This document shows, piece by piece, positions 21,950 through 34,713 of a DNA stretch of 64,000 nucleotides (position 1 is the first letter of the stretch; each line of letters starts with the position of its first letter). The translations under genes and the position numbers were made by a program. The DNA comes from Nymphaea colorata. Taxonomy: Eukaryota > Streptophyta > Magnoliopsida > Nymphaeales > Nymphaeaceae. The stretch covers positions 12,104,571 to 12,168,570 of the forward strand of contig NC_045138.2 of NCBI RefSeq assembly GCF_008831285.2. Reading direction: 5' to 3'. The notes beneath the pieces were generated by a model that saw only the letters and a list, made by a program, of their open reading frames with translations, was not told where the DNA came from and searched no databases.

Positions 21950-22323
21950 TACTACCAAAAACATCTGCTGGTGTGTCGATAAAAAGTTTTACCAACGTCC
22001 AGTATTATGTTGATAAAAATTTTTACCAACACCCAAAAGTATGTTTGTAATTAGTATCACCGACACCACTCTTTGCATCATTAAAATTATTACCAACTTC
22101 CGGCAGATGTTGGTAATTGTATATTTAGCTACGTTCCAGATGTGTTGGTGAAGACGTCTACACCAACGTGTGCCGTTGAAATGACGGCAATAGTCTTTAC
22201 CACCATTTGCTTCATCAACGATATTTCCAAACGTCGGTAAAACATTTTAACGTTCTTCAGCTGTTGGTAAAACTTTTTACCGCCGTTCTTCAGCGGTCGG
22301 TAAAATACCTTTTTTTTCTAGTG
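21950..22323. mobile_element. Mini-CACTA (non-autonomous En/Spm-type) element
   Basis: The right end on the minus strand begins CACTAGAAAAAAAAGGTATTT at 22323. The left end reads TACTACCAAAAA at 21950, a one-base change from CACTA. Both ends carry many subterminal copies of a 'taccaac-gtc / ttaccgacgttc' motif in opposite orientation, the hallmark of CACTA subterminal repeats. Candidate 3-bp target duplications are 'atg' (21947-21949) and 'ata' (22324-22326), not identical. At 374 bp it has no transposase. Confidence 0.75.
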
Positions 22324-23711
22324 ATATGAGATCTAATATGCTGCAGAAAATTTTAGGAGGAGCTGGATTGTAGTTGGATTTTGGAAAAATTGTGTAATTT
22401 CCTTAAGCAGCTTTCTATGTCCCATTGCAGGTTATACTGCTATTGCCGCTCTCGAAATTGCCCCACGTTGATGAATATCTATACCGGTGGTTTCATGCCT
22501 GGTATAGATTTATACCGGCGGACTTGTTCCTTAAAAGTCGGCCGTTCTAGATCGGCGATAACAGTTATCTTCACTCCATAGCCTTCTTTTCGAAAAATCG
22601 CCTGCATCATTGTACCTGCTTATACATGGCTGTATGCATATGAAAAGAAAATCTTCTCTATATTACATGGAGAGATGACAATTCAATATTTGTAAATTTT
22701 TTACTAAATTTCACAAGGGTATAATTTGTATATCATATGGAATTAAAAAGACATTCTGGAGTACAAAGAAACAATAGAAGACAATACAAAACAAAGAATA
22801 TAGGGGATGATAAACAAATCATGTAAAAAACTGTTAGTGCTTGCGTTCGAGAGAAAGAGAACTGATAAGTCTCTTCTAATGCCGTTGAATACACTAGTCA
22901 ACTTGCGATTTAAAGTCGTTCCGAACTCTCTACTTCTGTCAATCTCAATGAGTCCGCTCCTTTCGTTCTATCAAAAGCATCAAAACAGTCTCCTTTGTGT
23001 TTGTTCTAACACCTGTACACTGCACCTAATCCACCACTTAAGTGTGGCACTTTACAGTTTACATGCAATTAAACATAAACACTGCACATAGAGATGCCAT
23101 AGCACTTGCTTTCCTGAAGAAGGACCAGTGCCATGTCTACCATAAGTTACGGGCACGAACGATGGGATAATAAATCAAATAAATATAGCTTGACTTTGTG
23201 AATACTATGTAGCTGCCATGGTTCATCTAAATAGCTGAAAATGAATTTTAAGTCAAGGTGTAGAAAGATAACATTAAATTAAAAGGACCACCAAATTCAG
23301 GAGGCCGGATAGAAAGATAAAAACATGAGCAAACTTGACATATAAAAAACCAAAATAAAAGCTAGTACAACGATCAAAACAGTGTCGTATATGTAAGATC
23401 CAATAGATTTTAAACTATGACAAAAAATAAGATATCAAGTTGTCATATGGATTATGCAATGGCGATCTGGATCCACAATTACATGGATAACTCTTGTAAC
23501 CAAAGGTGCCTGCCATTGCAACTACTATTAAATAATGTTATCAAAAAGTGACGTGCAAATATATAAATAACCAGTGGCGCTGCCTGTACCGGAAATTGGT
23601 CATTGCTTCAATGTTGCATGTTGCGTGTACAAGAAATTGGTCCAATCGAAGGACTCGGAATAACACCCTCCCTTGGTAGACCATAGTATGAAGTTCGAGA
23701 ACATGTCTAAC
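22324..23711. other. Intergenic, no gene seen
   Basis: AT-rich. A 'ctataccggtggtttcatgcctggtatag' palindromic stretch at about 22479-22510 resembles the interior of other small CACTA elements but has no ends. No coding signal. Confidence 0.5.
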
Positions 23712-24592
23712 CAATGTTGTTAAGTGCATTGATGCAAAGCGATGCGCTTGAGCCAGTAAGGAGAGGGAATGTGCAATAGCACGGTGATGCCTAAGCATTA
23801 TGTTTAAAATTTTGAAATAGATAATACCTTTAAAAAATGTAAAAAAATGAAAAAATAAGACGTAGAAATTATTTTGAAAACTAAATCTTATGAACAACTA
23901 CTTATATATATTGTTCTATAATTAATTGGAGCTAACTACAAATGTATGGTCTCCAACTTAAAAAACATAAAACAAACAAAAAAACATGGTTTATTAAAGT
24001 ACAATAAGATTTCATGAAAATTCAAAAACCAAAGGTTGACTTTTTTTCTTCGTTTGTTAGCTCCTATACACGCGCGAAAGAAAGAAAAATCTTGACATCG
24101 ATTCATAAAACTTTTGAAATGAGAAATAAAAGAGTAACATATAAAACTTATAAGTATGTACCTAATAACAGGTGAAATCAAGTTGATAAGTTTGGTTCCA
24201 TAAAATAAATTTCATGTCACATAATATCAAATCCAGGTATTGAATACAACATAGATGAACCAAGAAACATGTGATATCTTATACAACTAGCAAGAATGGC
24301 TGCTGGCATCAACCATTCAACAGAAGGAGAGAAAGATAGGAGAGATTGAGCATTTACCAAAGTTCATGCAACAGTTGTAAGAAGTTGGCCGAATAGCAAG
24401 GATACATTAACGTCGTTGTCAGCGGAATTAAAATGAGAGACCAAACTTTTAACTAATCTGGCGGCATGTCCAAAATGCCGGGAATAGGTATGTGCATCAT
24501 CTTCCCCGCTCTTCCCTGCGCCTCAATATCGTTTTTGAGGCGTTTCCTTAATTGATGTGTTGTGATGCGTGCGCATGCATTTAACAACATTG
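23712..24592. mobile_element. Non-autonomous TIR element, ~880 bp
   Basis: Terminal inverted repeats: 23712-23729 'caatgttgttaagtgcat' and 24575-24592 'atgcatttaacaacattg' match at 17 of 18 bases. Next to them 'gatgcaaagcgatgcgc' (left) and 'gatgcgtgcgcatgc' (right) are GC-rich subterminal repeats. The interior is AT-rich without a transposase. Flanking 8-mers do not match well, so the superfamily (hAT or Mutator-like) is open. Confidence 0.6.
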
Positions 24593-25695
24593 TGCTACAA
24601 ATAAAATGTTTTCAAAACATAAATAAAAGTATAGCAATTAGAGAAATGGATATGGAGAGAAAACCAAGACCAATGGGTCAGATTTGCAGAGAATGAGAAT
24701 ACGACCCATTTGTTAACTACTTGTTACGAAAGGTATAAAAGGAGTTAAGTTGGATGAACTGAACCGGTAGTTGGAGTATTCGTAGTGGTCATATAGCGAT
24801 CATGTTTTGATAGGGGAATACTGGGATAGTACTTCTAATATCGCTGATCAAAGCCCTACGTTTATTGTTTTCTACTATTTCCTCTTATTCTTTCACCTAT
24901 AATTGGCAAACTTGCCGGGCTGACTCGAGAATTGCCTGAGTCAGCCGGATTGCCAACAAATCAAGCTGCAACTCAAGATTGGTTCAGCTTGCCCCTCATT
25001 CAGCCTGACTCGCCCGTTTCAGTTGCAATGATTTACATTATGGTTATCTGAACACTCAACCGAGTCGATGAGTCAACTTGCTGGCCCAGTGACCCAATCA
25101 TCCTACCCATTTTTACTTTTTTTTTTTCAATCCATTCCTTTTCACAATAATTTTTCTAAGAGGATATATAGTCACAAAAAGATCAAGCGGTGATACATCT
25201 AGCTGAAGCTTATGAAAGACATCCAAGGTTATCATATGATAGAATTAACCATTTGGGGACTGTATTCTCTGGCTTCTTTCGTAGGAGCTCACTGCTTCTT
25301 GAGCATAATTATTACTATCTCAAGCCATGAAACACAATGGTGGAAGTAAACGCCTATGATGGAGAGTTTTTTGGATGGTTGGAATTCGGTTTTGTTCATA
25401 AATTATGAAAGTTCACTCGACAATGGAGTTGCATGAATATACCTATGTTTACACACTATAACACAATGGTGTTGTAAGATGCAGATATATTCTGAATGTG
25501 GCCAAAGTATTGCACACTAAACGTATTATAATGTTCTCTAACACTCCAAGGTTAGAGAACCAAGAACAAAATGACATTCTTCAAATCAAAGTGGGTTACA
25601 TGTGTAACCAATATGAGCATACTTAATAGAACTTTATTCTAACTCAATTTACTAGAGCAACAATGCACTTCCTAGCTAAAAGATCCTGAGATTTA

Positions 25696-25859
25696 AGGGT
25701 CGTTTGGGAATAGTAATTACATTATGTTATTTCAAGCATCTAACCCAAAAAATTAGTTAGATTCATTGGACACTTTGAAAAACATTTTATGAATTTACCC
25801 CACTTTTGGAGCAGATGCATGGAATAGTACATATTGTTATTGTTTCCAAACAACCTCTT
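25696..25859. mobile_element. PIF/Harbinger-like MITE, ~164 bp
   Basis: Ends read AGGGTCGTTTGGGAATAGTAAT at the left and, on the minus strand, AGAGGTTGTTTGGAAACAATAA at the right, inverted with four or five mismatches. The GTTTGG core is typical of the group. 'TTA' precedes the left end; the right side reads TGA, so the target duplication is decayed. Confidence 0.55.
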
Positions 25860-27582
25860 GAAGAACTTCCATCTTCGAGCTATTTTATACAGTTGGAGAT
25901 GCACCTACATGGATGCCTTCAAAGATTAGGCTTACTTAAGATAGGGTACCATGTCAAATGATGCTTGGGGTTGTCAATGGATCAGACATGGCTTTATGGA
26001 GTGCAATGAAAATTGGGACGGATTTTGGACGGTCAAATATGCATGCCATGTCCTCCTTTGCACAATGGTCCCCATTACACGAGCAATGAACATTAGAACA
26101 CAACGGCCCCCATTACATGCTCAAACTGTGTAAAATCTCATACAATCAGCTAAGTGGCAGCATCGGAAAAGCAGAACACTCCTTATGGCATACTGTTAGG
26201 ACTGCACAACGAGCAACTAGAACTCGCTTGAAAAAACTCGAAGTTTAACTTTATACTTGAAATGTTAAACAAGTTGTGTTCCTAGTTGTAAGAAGTCGAC
26301 TTGCTCGACTATGTAAAACCTGTTCATCATAGTTGAATTAGTTAAACGAGTCACAAGTTAAAAGAATACGATACAGGTTAATAGAAACGAGTTACAATGT
26401 CGAGCTGGAGCTTGTTCGAACAAAACTTGAGCTCGAGTAGGCTCGTGTGCAGCCCTACTGATATTGTGAAACATTTTCCATGCATCACTAAACAGAAGTA
26501 GAAGAGAACATGGGAAAGAGGTTGCACATCACAGAGAGAGAGAGGGCATGCAGCACAGGTAAAGGACGCGGGCCAGAGGGGACAGCAACAGCTCTCTGTG
26601 TGCACAGAAGAAAGGGTATGAGAGAGACAAGGACACAGCAATGAGAGAGAGAGGGGGGGTATTAAGAGACTTTAAGACTAGGCTGTGAAGATATATTAGC
26701 CCGTGGAATCTTGTTAGAGATAAAAGCATGTCACATGAAATCCCAGTTGGGAGGACCCACTTGCCAACATGTCCACCCAACACCCTGCCCAATCTGCATT
26801 GAAGCTCGGCCTTGCAGTACTTAATACCAACTGCAAGGGGCGAAGGGTATTAAGCATCTCTCCCTCTCGAGAACTCTGTCTCTCGGATACCTTTTTCCAT
26901 GGGTTGTCGACATGAAATTAAATAGGCTTCACACCCATTTAATGTACTTCACGGAATGAATTAAATTGCTTCACGTTATTCTTGGCAGCTAATCAAGTAT
27001 GTGATGACATCGTCTACTCTTCTTCCTTTCTTCCAACAACACAGTACGAGGAATAGCAAATTAATATATATATATATATATATATAGCTGCATGACCAAC
27101 AGTATCTTAACTTATAAAAATAAGCAGTCATTCCCCATTCTTTTAGCGTTCAACTGATTTCCGTCTGTATGCTTTTAAATTGGAATATATAAGATCGGTT
27201 AAATCGGTTTATAATTTGTAAAATGACGATAGTAATAAGAATTTAAGTAACTTACGACAATGTTTCGTTTAGAAAAAAGGAGCCTTAGGGGTGCACAAAG
27301 ACCGAACTAGCCTATCATTTAGGCAGTAGGGGAGCTACAGTGTTTGGCCCATACTCGACCTTCAAAAATCTCAGTGCAATGAAATTAGAATGTATGATCC
27401 CTACATTAGACCAGCCGGGTCGACAACTCAAAGTGCCGCTCTGCTACAAAATTTGGCTCTATCACAGGATATAGGAGAAGTTAACTTTAAAGGGTGTAGC
27501 CCGAGCATGTTAACTCAAGAAATTAAAACTAAGTTTCAGCATAATCTTAAGCTTGAAAAAGATCCTGCCATAACGTATGTTG

Positions 27583-27905
27583 GATGTTGCAGGATGTCAA
27601 ATGTTGTTAGATGGTAAAAAGTTAAAAATATGTCACTAAAAAACAATTATCACAAAAGAATTAGTGACGGCTTATTATGTTTTCAGCAGTGCGTTGTTAA
27701 TCATATGACAACATTCGAACATTTAGTATCTCCGAATTCTATATCTATATGGATGTGTGTGTGTGCACTACATGCTACATGTCATCAATGACTAAAAATT
27801 AAAAATCTAACACTAAAAGAAGTTATTATGGGGGCATTAGCGGCAGTTTATAGTAGAGCAGCAGTTTATAATGTTTTTAGTCATCTAACAACATCCAGCA
27901 TATGC
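27583..27905. mobile_element. Possible MITE with ATGTTGTTAGATG ends
   Basis: 'ggatgtcaaatgttgttagatgg' at about 27592-27614 and 'tcatctaacaacatccagcatatgcatctgac' at about 27881-27912 are inverted, with 13 identical core bases. Between them 'agtgacggcttattatg' and 'agcggcagtttataatg' look like an internal repeat. Ends and target site are not resolved. Confidence 0.4.
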
Positions 27906-27922
27906 ATCTGACATATTATGAT

Positions 27923-27966
<44 letters not shown>

Positions 27967-29061
27967 ATCCAATATCTAAAAAAGGATTTGAACGATCCGG
28001 ACTAGGCTTGGGACTACATCAGGCGGGGGGTGTCAACCTCAACCATCCAAAGTATGCTTAATTTTTTATAATAAGTTTAACTGCACGCATCCTTAGCCGG
28101 GTCTGCTCGGCCTCCATCGTTTTAACCGTGGCGCGCAGCTTATTCATTTATATATGACGACCAAAGCCAAGCCTGTCATTCTCATACTTGGCTCGGCTTT
28201 AGCTGAGGTGCTCCTGCACCAGAACTTTGTAACCTTAAGAAGCAGCTTGAAGTGAAGGTGGAGTACCCAACTTGTTTTTGAATTTAAAGTGAAGAAAAAT
28301 GAAGTCTATTTTCAAAACACACACACACACACACACACATATAAATATATATATGTGTGTGTTTGTTGTCTCAATCTGGCTCTGGAACCTTAATCACATG
28401 TACGTGTGTATATATATATATATATATGTATATAAGAGAAATGGAAACTTACTTAATCCTGGTCTAATGAAACGAGGCTCTCAAGCCGGAGTGCTAGCGC
28501 GCACTTCCTCTTGCCGGAGTTGTCAATGTCCTGTAAAAAACGCAAAAGCTCGCTGCACTCGCTGTGAGAAAGTCACTCCTAGCTGGGCATCTAAGAATAA
28601 GCCCAGAATCTTCAATTGCACAAACCAACATCTATTTTGATTCACTTGCTAAGAGCGCATCCTTGAGATGCTAAAGCAACTGATTTCTGTAAAACAAGTT
28701 TGTGAAAAATTGTGCACGAAGAAAGAATTATGTACTTTCTGCCGGCGGTGTGCCAGGATCTACGGCCACATGTTGCCTATGGCAATGACCGATCTTGCTG
28801 CCTTATATCTCATAAATATCCGACTCTGTTTTGGGACTCAATTCTAGCAGTCATTATAGCAAAGCAAGACTTGTGGTCAATTGGATGTCCTATAGATCCA
28901 AAAGTTTAAAACGTTTCTGTGTAAGGATGGCCCTGTCTGGTGGGGCTAAATAGACAGGTAAATAGAAGATTCCAGATTCAAAAAATGGATCTGGATCTTT
29001 CTAGTCCAGCTTTATATGCCATATCTATATTAAAAAAAAAAAAGACATTTGAAAACATTAT

Positions 29062-29435
29062 TAGGGATGTCAATGGATCAGATTTGCATCGGATATATGC
29101 TTAACCTTATTCACTTTTTTTGATATTCACATATTTGGATTCGAATAAGACTAAAAAAAAAGTAATATCCAAATCCGAAATCCGATTTGACAATTTGAAT
29201 CAAATTTTTATAGTTATATTAGAATTTGAATCCGAATTTTGAATCAAATCTAGCCAATTTTCAAAATATAAGGAGCAGTGGATATAAGATATTTATTTAA
29301 AACTAAATTTGATTGAAATCTATATCTGAATCCAATCTGATATTTAAGTTTCTTAATCAGATATTAAATGTTTTTTCATATTCAGTTTTTTTCGTATTAT
29401 TTGATTGAATATCCAATTAAAAGCAGACATTCCTA
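29062..29435. mobile_element. MITE with 8-bp target duplication
   Basis: Begins TAGGGATGTCAATGG and ends, on the minus strand, TAGGAATGTCTGC. The flanks are 'aacattat' (29054-29061) and 'aacataat' (29436-29443), a 7-of-8 match, which points to hAT-type insertion. The interior repeats 'gatatccaaatccgaa'-like strings in both orientations, a pattern common in plant MITEs. Confidence 0.7.
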
Positions 29436-30095
29436 AACATAATCCAAATGAACAACGCATAAAACTGGACTGAGCTGTCTATATAATCGGGTACACTGAC
29501 CAACATTGTTCTGGAAACTGATCTGAACTTAAAGTGATTAATTCCCGTTCATAGACATGATGAATCACGTGACGTAGATTCCTCACACAATCAGTTCCCC
29601 CGTCAGGTTCTGACGCAAGTCCCTGTTGTATTGGGTTCTTTGCAAGAAAGGGTATCGAATCGGTTGTGCACGAAACGGGTCGGAATTTTCGGACTTGATC
29701 TGAAGACAAGCTCAAACAAAACCGAGGCACGTTGGTTTTCCGTATCGTATCGGGACTCAGTGAATCGCTTTGATGAAGAAATTTGGAGGAAGGTAATAAA
29801 AACCGAACCAAGTTGTGGAGCACAACGCCATAGGGAAAGGTGGGGTCCTCAAAAAGATATTCCACGTTTATGCAACACTTCGCTTTTGCTCCCAGAGGTC
29901 TTTAACGACAGAATCTTCGTCGTAGATCGCCCCTCCTCGCGGTCTGCGCCCAACCTTTGGACATTAACGGCCTTTTAATCTATCGAATTGACCTTATGCC
30001 CCCTTGAACAAATTCCCCGAAGGGCTGCTGTCTAACTTAAAATTCCCAGTTCTCACACTGGACCTCACGACCAAATGAGTCCTACCATCCATCCG

Positions 30096-30257
<162 letters not shown>

Positions 30258-30571
30258 CCCTTTGTTTTTTATTTATTTATTTATTTTTTTGCAATCTAAC
30301 CTTATTGATATGATTTAAAGAATAAGTTGACTTAAAACATAGTTGAACATTTGTTCGACTTTAATGATCTTTTTATAATAAAAAAAATGAATGGCCTCTA
30401 TGTCATTATAATAAAAAAATCAACATTTTCAATTAAAACAACTTGAACCAAAATTGAACCAAAACATGTTTTACATCAAAATAGACTTTATAAACATATT
30501 AAGATGTTTATATTTTATTTAAAATAGTTTTTAACAAAAAATCAATGGTTCTGGTTTTTATCCTTGACCTC

Positions 30572-30575
<4 letters not shown>

Positions 30576-30661
<86 letters not shown>
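30576..30661. repeat. (TA)n microsatellite, ~86 bp
   Basis: Perfect (TA)n lying 324 bp from the end of the (TA)n at 30151-30252. The two tracts could pair with each other or extrude as cruciforms. Confidence 0.95.
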
Positions 30662-30663
<2 letters not shown>

Positions 30664-31793
30664 GGAGGGGCTAAAAGTCAATGCTGTCATGTGCAGACTA
30701 AATTGTTAACGCTAAAACTACCATAAACTATTGTAGTTTATAGTTAATGTCAACTTAGTGTTTTTTTTATAACAATATATATATATATACATAAGAGCTC
30801 AAATTCTTTCGGCATCTATCCATGGGTCATGCGGTCAAAAGCTAGATGGACGGATGTCCTGAGGAATATATCAGGTCCTACAAATAAGTTGAAAAGAAAG
30901 TAAATGCATAACTTATTATAATGCTTTTCTAACTTTTGTTCACTCAAATACGTGCTAGGACCGCAAGTTTGCTAGATATGGCGCGAAGACGTGACACTGC
31001 AATAAGGAGGAGTTTGTGGGGGTTATAAGTGCTATGTGGTCACCCCCTAGTTGACATCTTTTGGTGTGGGAAAGTAGAACAAATTCGATGGGCCGTTATA
31101 TAGGAGTACTCTGGGTCGCACACAAACGCTATATGTGTATCTTGGTTTTCATCACCTCTGGACCTTGGGGGAGGGGTTGAAAGCAGCTAGTTTCAATCTC
31201 TTCTCGAATCAACACCCTATCTCTATTAGATGTTCAACAATGAGACATTTTGTAAAACAAAAAGTAAAGAGCAAAACGAATTAGGATTGTCCTAAAAATG
31301 TGCATAGTAACACTTATCATGCTTTCACTCAAACACATGAGCGTGTTGGATGGACACAAAATGGAAGACACAACTTAGTTCTCTCTCTCTCCCTTCCTCT
31401 TTTGTTTTTGTATGTCAATGATATGGGATATCCCAATTTCCAGCAGTTTTTCTTTTTTTCCTGACTTCTATAATCTTCACATTCTGACCTTTTATTGTTT
31501 ATTTCCTTGGTATGTTTACTAGCGAACTTGCATTGAAGAAAATAGTGAAAGCAGTACTTAGGGTCATTTGAACGAAGAGTTGACAACGTATTTATTGAAA
31601 AAGCAAAATATATTTACCAAGCTTTTGCCTACCGTGTTTGCTCTCCCTTCAACAATTTATAAAACCCCACGACACTAGGAAACAAGTGTTATTTACAGAT
31701 CTTACAAGGCAACGGTTTTGCCTAATGAATACTTGAACCAGTAGAAACAGGACATGCATAAACCATTTGCTTTTTTGATATATAGAAAACGTT

Positions 31794-31828
<35 letters not shown>

Positions 31829-33707
31829 AAAACGTTGTTTGCTCTATCCAATCAAACAATGCATCAGACGACGTGTTTTGGAGCTCGGATGTATGGATGA
31901 CCATTTGAATCAAGTGTGTGATATATATATATATATATAAGATCTGTACATACACAAACAATTGTATGCTAACCCTAAAACTGAAACTTGAGAAGAAAGC
32001 GGCCAAGTAAGAAGCGGTTGATTTCTATGATCTTTAATTTCTAACTGAACAGTTTTCCCTTTTCTGGTTTTGTTTGAAAGGGCGAGCAACCACAGGTAGC
32101 GGTGTGAAGGGTAGGTAGCTAGGGTAACCTGACCTGAGCTGACCGAAGGAAAAGGAGTGAAGTACCAGTAGGTATAGCAGCAGAGGCTGATGAGTTACTC
32201 TTTCAGAGCGCATGCTTGCACAACTGGGGTTGCGCCTAAATGGGGGTAGTTTTAGAAACTCACATCGAAAGCCACCACTGGGGCTTGCCCCTAATAATAT
32301 TTGGCTGGGGGCGTTGGAGGACGAAGGGAGAGGCCGGGCTTCTCGAGAAGGATACAGTTCTGATATAAATGACCTCTGACTTTGCTTACACAAACCGTGT
32401 AGTGTATTGCCCCGGAGTACGCCATTAGAGATCTCAGAGAGAGACAGAGAGAGGTGGTCGGGGCTGCAGAGTTTCAGGCCACCTCCCTCTTAGGTGCGCA
32501 GGCTCTCAGGCCGTCCTTTTCCACCTTCCCTCCTCACCCCCCACATTTAAAGGCACGGTCTTTCAGTGTCTTTATAAGACATAAACCCCTACTTGCACCT
32601 ATGGCTGGCTGGAAAATAGGCTTCGTTTTTGTTTGCGATCTTGCTGATTAAGAAATGATCAGAAGGTAGAAAATGTTTGTTTTGGTTCTAGAATATGTAG
32701 ATATAGTACAGTTGATAAGAGCTATGTGGTGGGCTATGTGGGCATACAGTCCCAAAAATATGTTTATTTTTATAATGATATCTTAGTTCAAGTTGGATTC
32801 TCTTCAAAATTTTAAAATTTATTACCAATACCCGGTACCCAGCAATTTCAAACTCCGCCCTATGTGAAGGTTGGGATAAAGGCACAAGGGGCATCGAGAT
32901 AATGAATCTGGATGAAATCTAGAATGGCCACTTTTCACATTTTATGTGTCTCGAACTCATAAGCCATATATATATATATATATACTTTTCTCTCTCCTTC
33001 CGTGGACTTTTCTCACCTAAGCAATGGAAGAACAATGAATAGTACATTTGAGGTGAAGTTACCAGCTTTGTATAATTGCAACGCCTTGTTTGCTTTGACG
33101 CTTAATTCATTGTGTGTATGCATCCATAATTAGTTTGTTACTTCAATTTGTGGGCTCAAGTGAATGGTGACTCTAAAAAGAGAGTCACCCATCCATCATA
33201 ATAAATGGTTAAAAGAAAAACATTGAGAAAACAATGATGATCATTTTCATTATCTAATATTGATTCCTACCTTTAAGGTTCATCTTTTAATACCAATTGC
33301 TTTAATAGCGTAAAATTGCATAGGGCGCAAACAAGGGCTAGTAAGCCTGCGTCCCTCTTGTGTTGGAGAAAGTACTAAATGAGCAAAACGAACCCAAGAT
33401 AACAGATAGGAGCTCAGCTTGTTTCTGCATTGATGTAACGTGAAGTTAATTTGTTCATGGCTAGAGTATCAACACGCTAATTAAGTTCCATTATATGCTA
33501 AGCATGCACAAAGGTACATGAGTCATTTGGGTTGCTTTCCAACTAGTTTTGTAATATACATATTACTTTTGACAGCAATGAGAGGCTTCAAATTAAAACT
33601 TTTCTGGGTGTAAGGAATATATCTAAGTTTAACCCACCCCCATATTCGTACCCAATTAACGATAAGAAAGCGATGGCAAGCAAACGGAGACTGCCCAATA
33701 ACATTTA

Positions 33708-34021
33708 GGGGGCATTTGGTTCACTTGAATGAAATCTATGGAATTTTATGATTATTATTCTCATTCTTTAAAAATGGGAATTGCGTTATCAAGCAAAGAA
33801 TTTTGGTTCCATACTCAAAATTCTGGAAATATAATTCTACCCTTGAAATGTTTTTATCTTTTTTGGGCCACAAGGTGCGAATGCTTTCATTCATGAATTT
33901 TAAAATCTTGAATTTCTTTTCGTCAAACAAGTCATTTTTAATTCTGAAATGAAAATTTGAGACTGAAACTTTTTCATTTAAATTCGACCCAGAATCGGAA
34001 ATCTAGGCATCAAACGGCTCC
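33708..34021. mobile_element. Tourist-like (PIF/Harbinger) MITE upstream of the NAC gene
   Basis: Ends GGGGGCATTTGGTTCAC and, on the minus strand, GGAGCCGTTTGATGCC are inverted with a few mismatches. Both flanks are TTA (33705-33707 and 34022-34024), the target duplication of PIF/Harbinger elements. The 314-bp interior is AT-rich with no transposase. It sits about 690 bp before the NAC start codon, so it may carry promoter elements. Confidence 0.75.
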
Positions 34022-34126
34022 TTAGTTTAGGTTGCAGATCTGTCTAGGCACTTTGTTTACCTGAAAGACAGAACTGATAACTAATGAAAAGAGGTTATAG
34101 GAAAGCGATTAACCATTTATTATCCT

Positions 34127-34128
<2 letters not shown>

Positions 34129-34212
<84 letters not shown>
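34129..34212. repeat. (TA)n microsatellite in the NAC promoter region
   Basis: 84 bases of perfect (TA)n, about 500 bp upstream of the NAC ATG. Confidence 0.95.
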
Positions 34213-34214
<2 letters not shown>

Positions 34215-34507
34215 AGTAGGGAAATGTAAGCGGGTGAGATTTACATAGTAAGACGTCTCACGTATGAAGCATACCGGCTGCACATAGGCCCTATTTTTTG
34301 GTCTTTTTGTACGGATCCACTCTGACCCATAAAATTTATTTCGTCGCCCCCATGCAATTTCTTCCCCTCCCGAAACGCCTTGTTATTTGCATCTCGGCTC
34401 TCTCCTCTGGCCTACGATGGCAGAAACTGTACACACACGCGCGGGCGCACGCATAAATCTGCAAAGGCCTTTGCATTTACGTCGAAAGTCGGCTACTGTA
34501 CCATCCA

Positions 34508-34533
34508 TCTCTCTCTCTCTCTCTCTCTCTCTC
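34508..34533 (+). promoter_or_regulatory. (CT)n tract in the NAC leader or core promoter
   Basis: A (CT)13 run followed by further pyrimidine-rich sequence (34600-34705) directly before the NAC ATG. CT-rich 'Y patches' are typical of plant core promoters and 5' leaders. The exact transcription start cannot be read from the sequence. Confidence 0.45.
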
Positions 34534-34713
34534 CCTGCTCGCATTCAATACTCTCTGATCCTTCAATCTTACACCGCAAATAATTTGCAGCTTCGGTTTC
34601 AGTGTCCCACTCTTCTATATCTTGCTCTCTTCTCCTCTCCTCTCATCCTTCCCCTCCCTCCCTTCATCTCTTTTGCTTGTCTATCTGTGTTTATCCCTTC
34701 CTCTGTGTAAATT

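Larger units (their letters stand above)
24593..29061. other. Intergenic with small repeats, no gene seen
   Basis: Holds the MITE at 25696-25859, a GA-rich patch at 26530-26660, (TA)n at about 27062-27087 and 27929-27961, (CA)n at 28318-28340, and a possible foldback at 27583-27905. Frames such as 26378-26792 and 28299-28640 are built from GA/CA/TA tracts and are not credible genes. Confidence 0.5.

Noticed and set aside
29479-29978. Overlapping 128- and 115-codon frames on opposite strands
   Set aside because: Neither shows a conserved motif, and the two exclude each other. Left as unassigned intergenic sequence.
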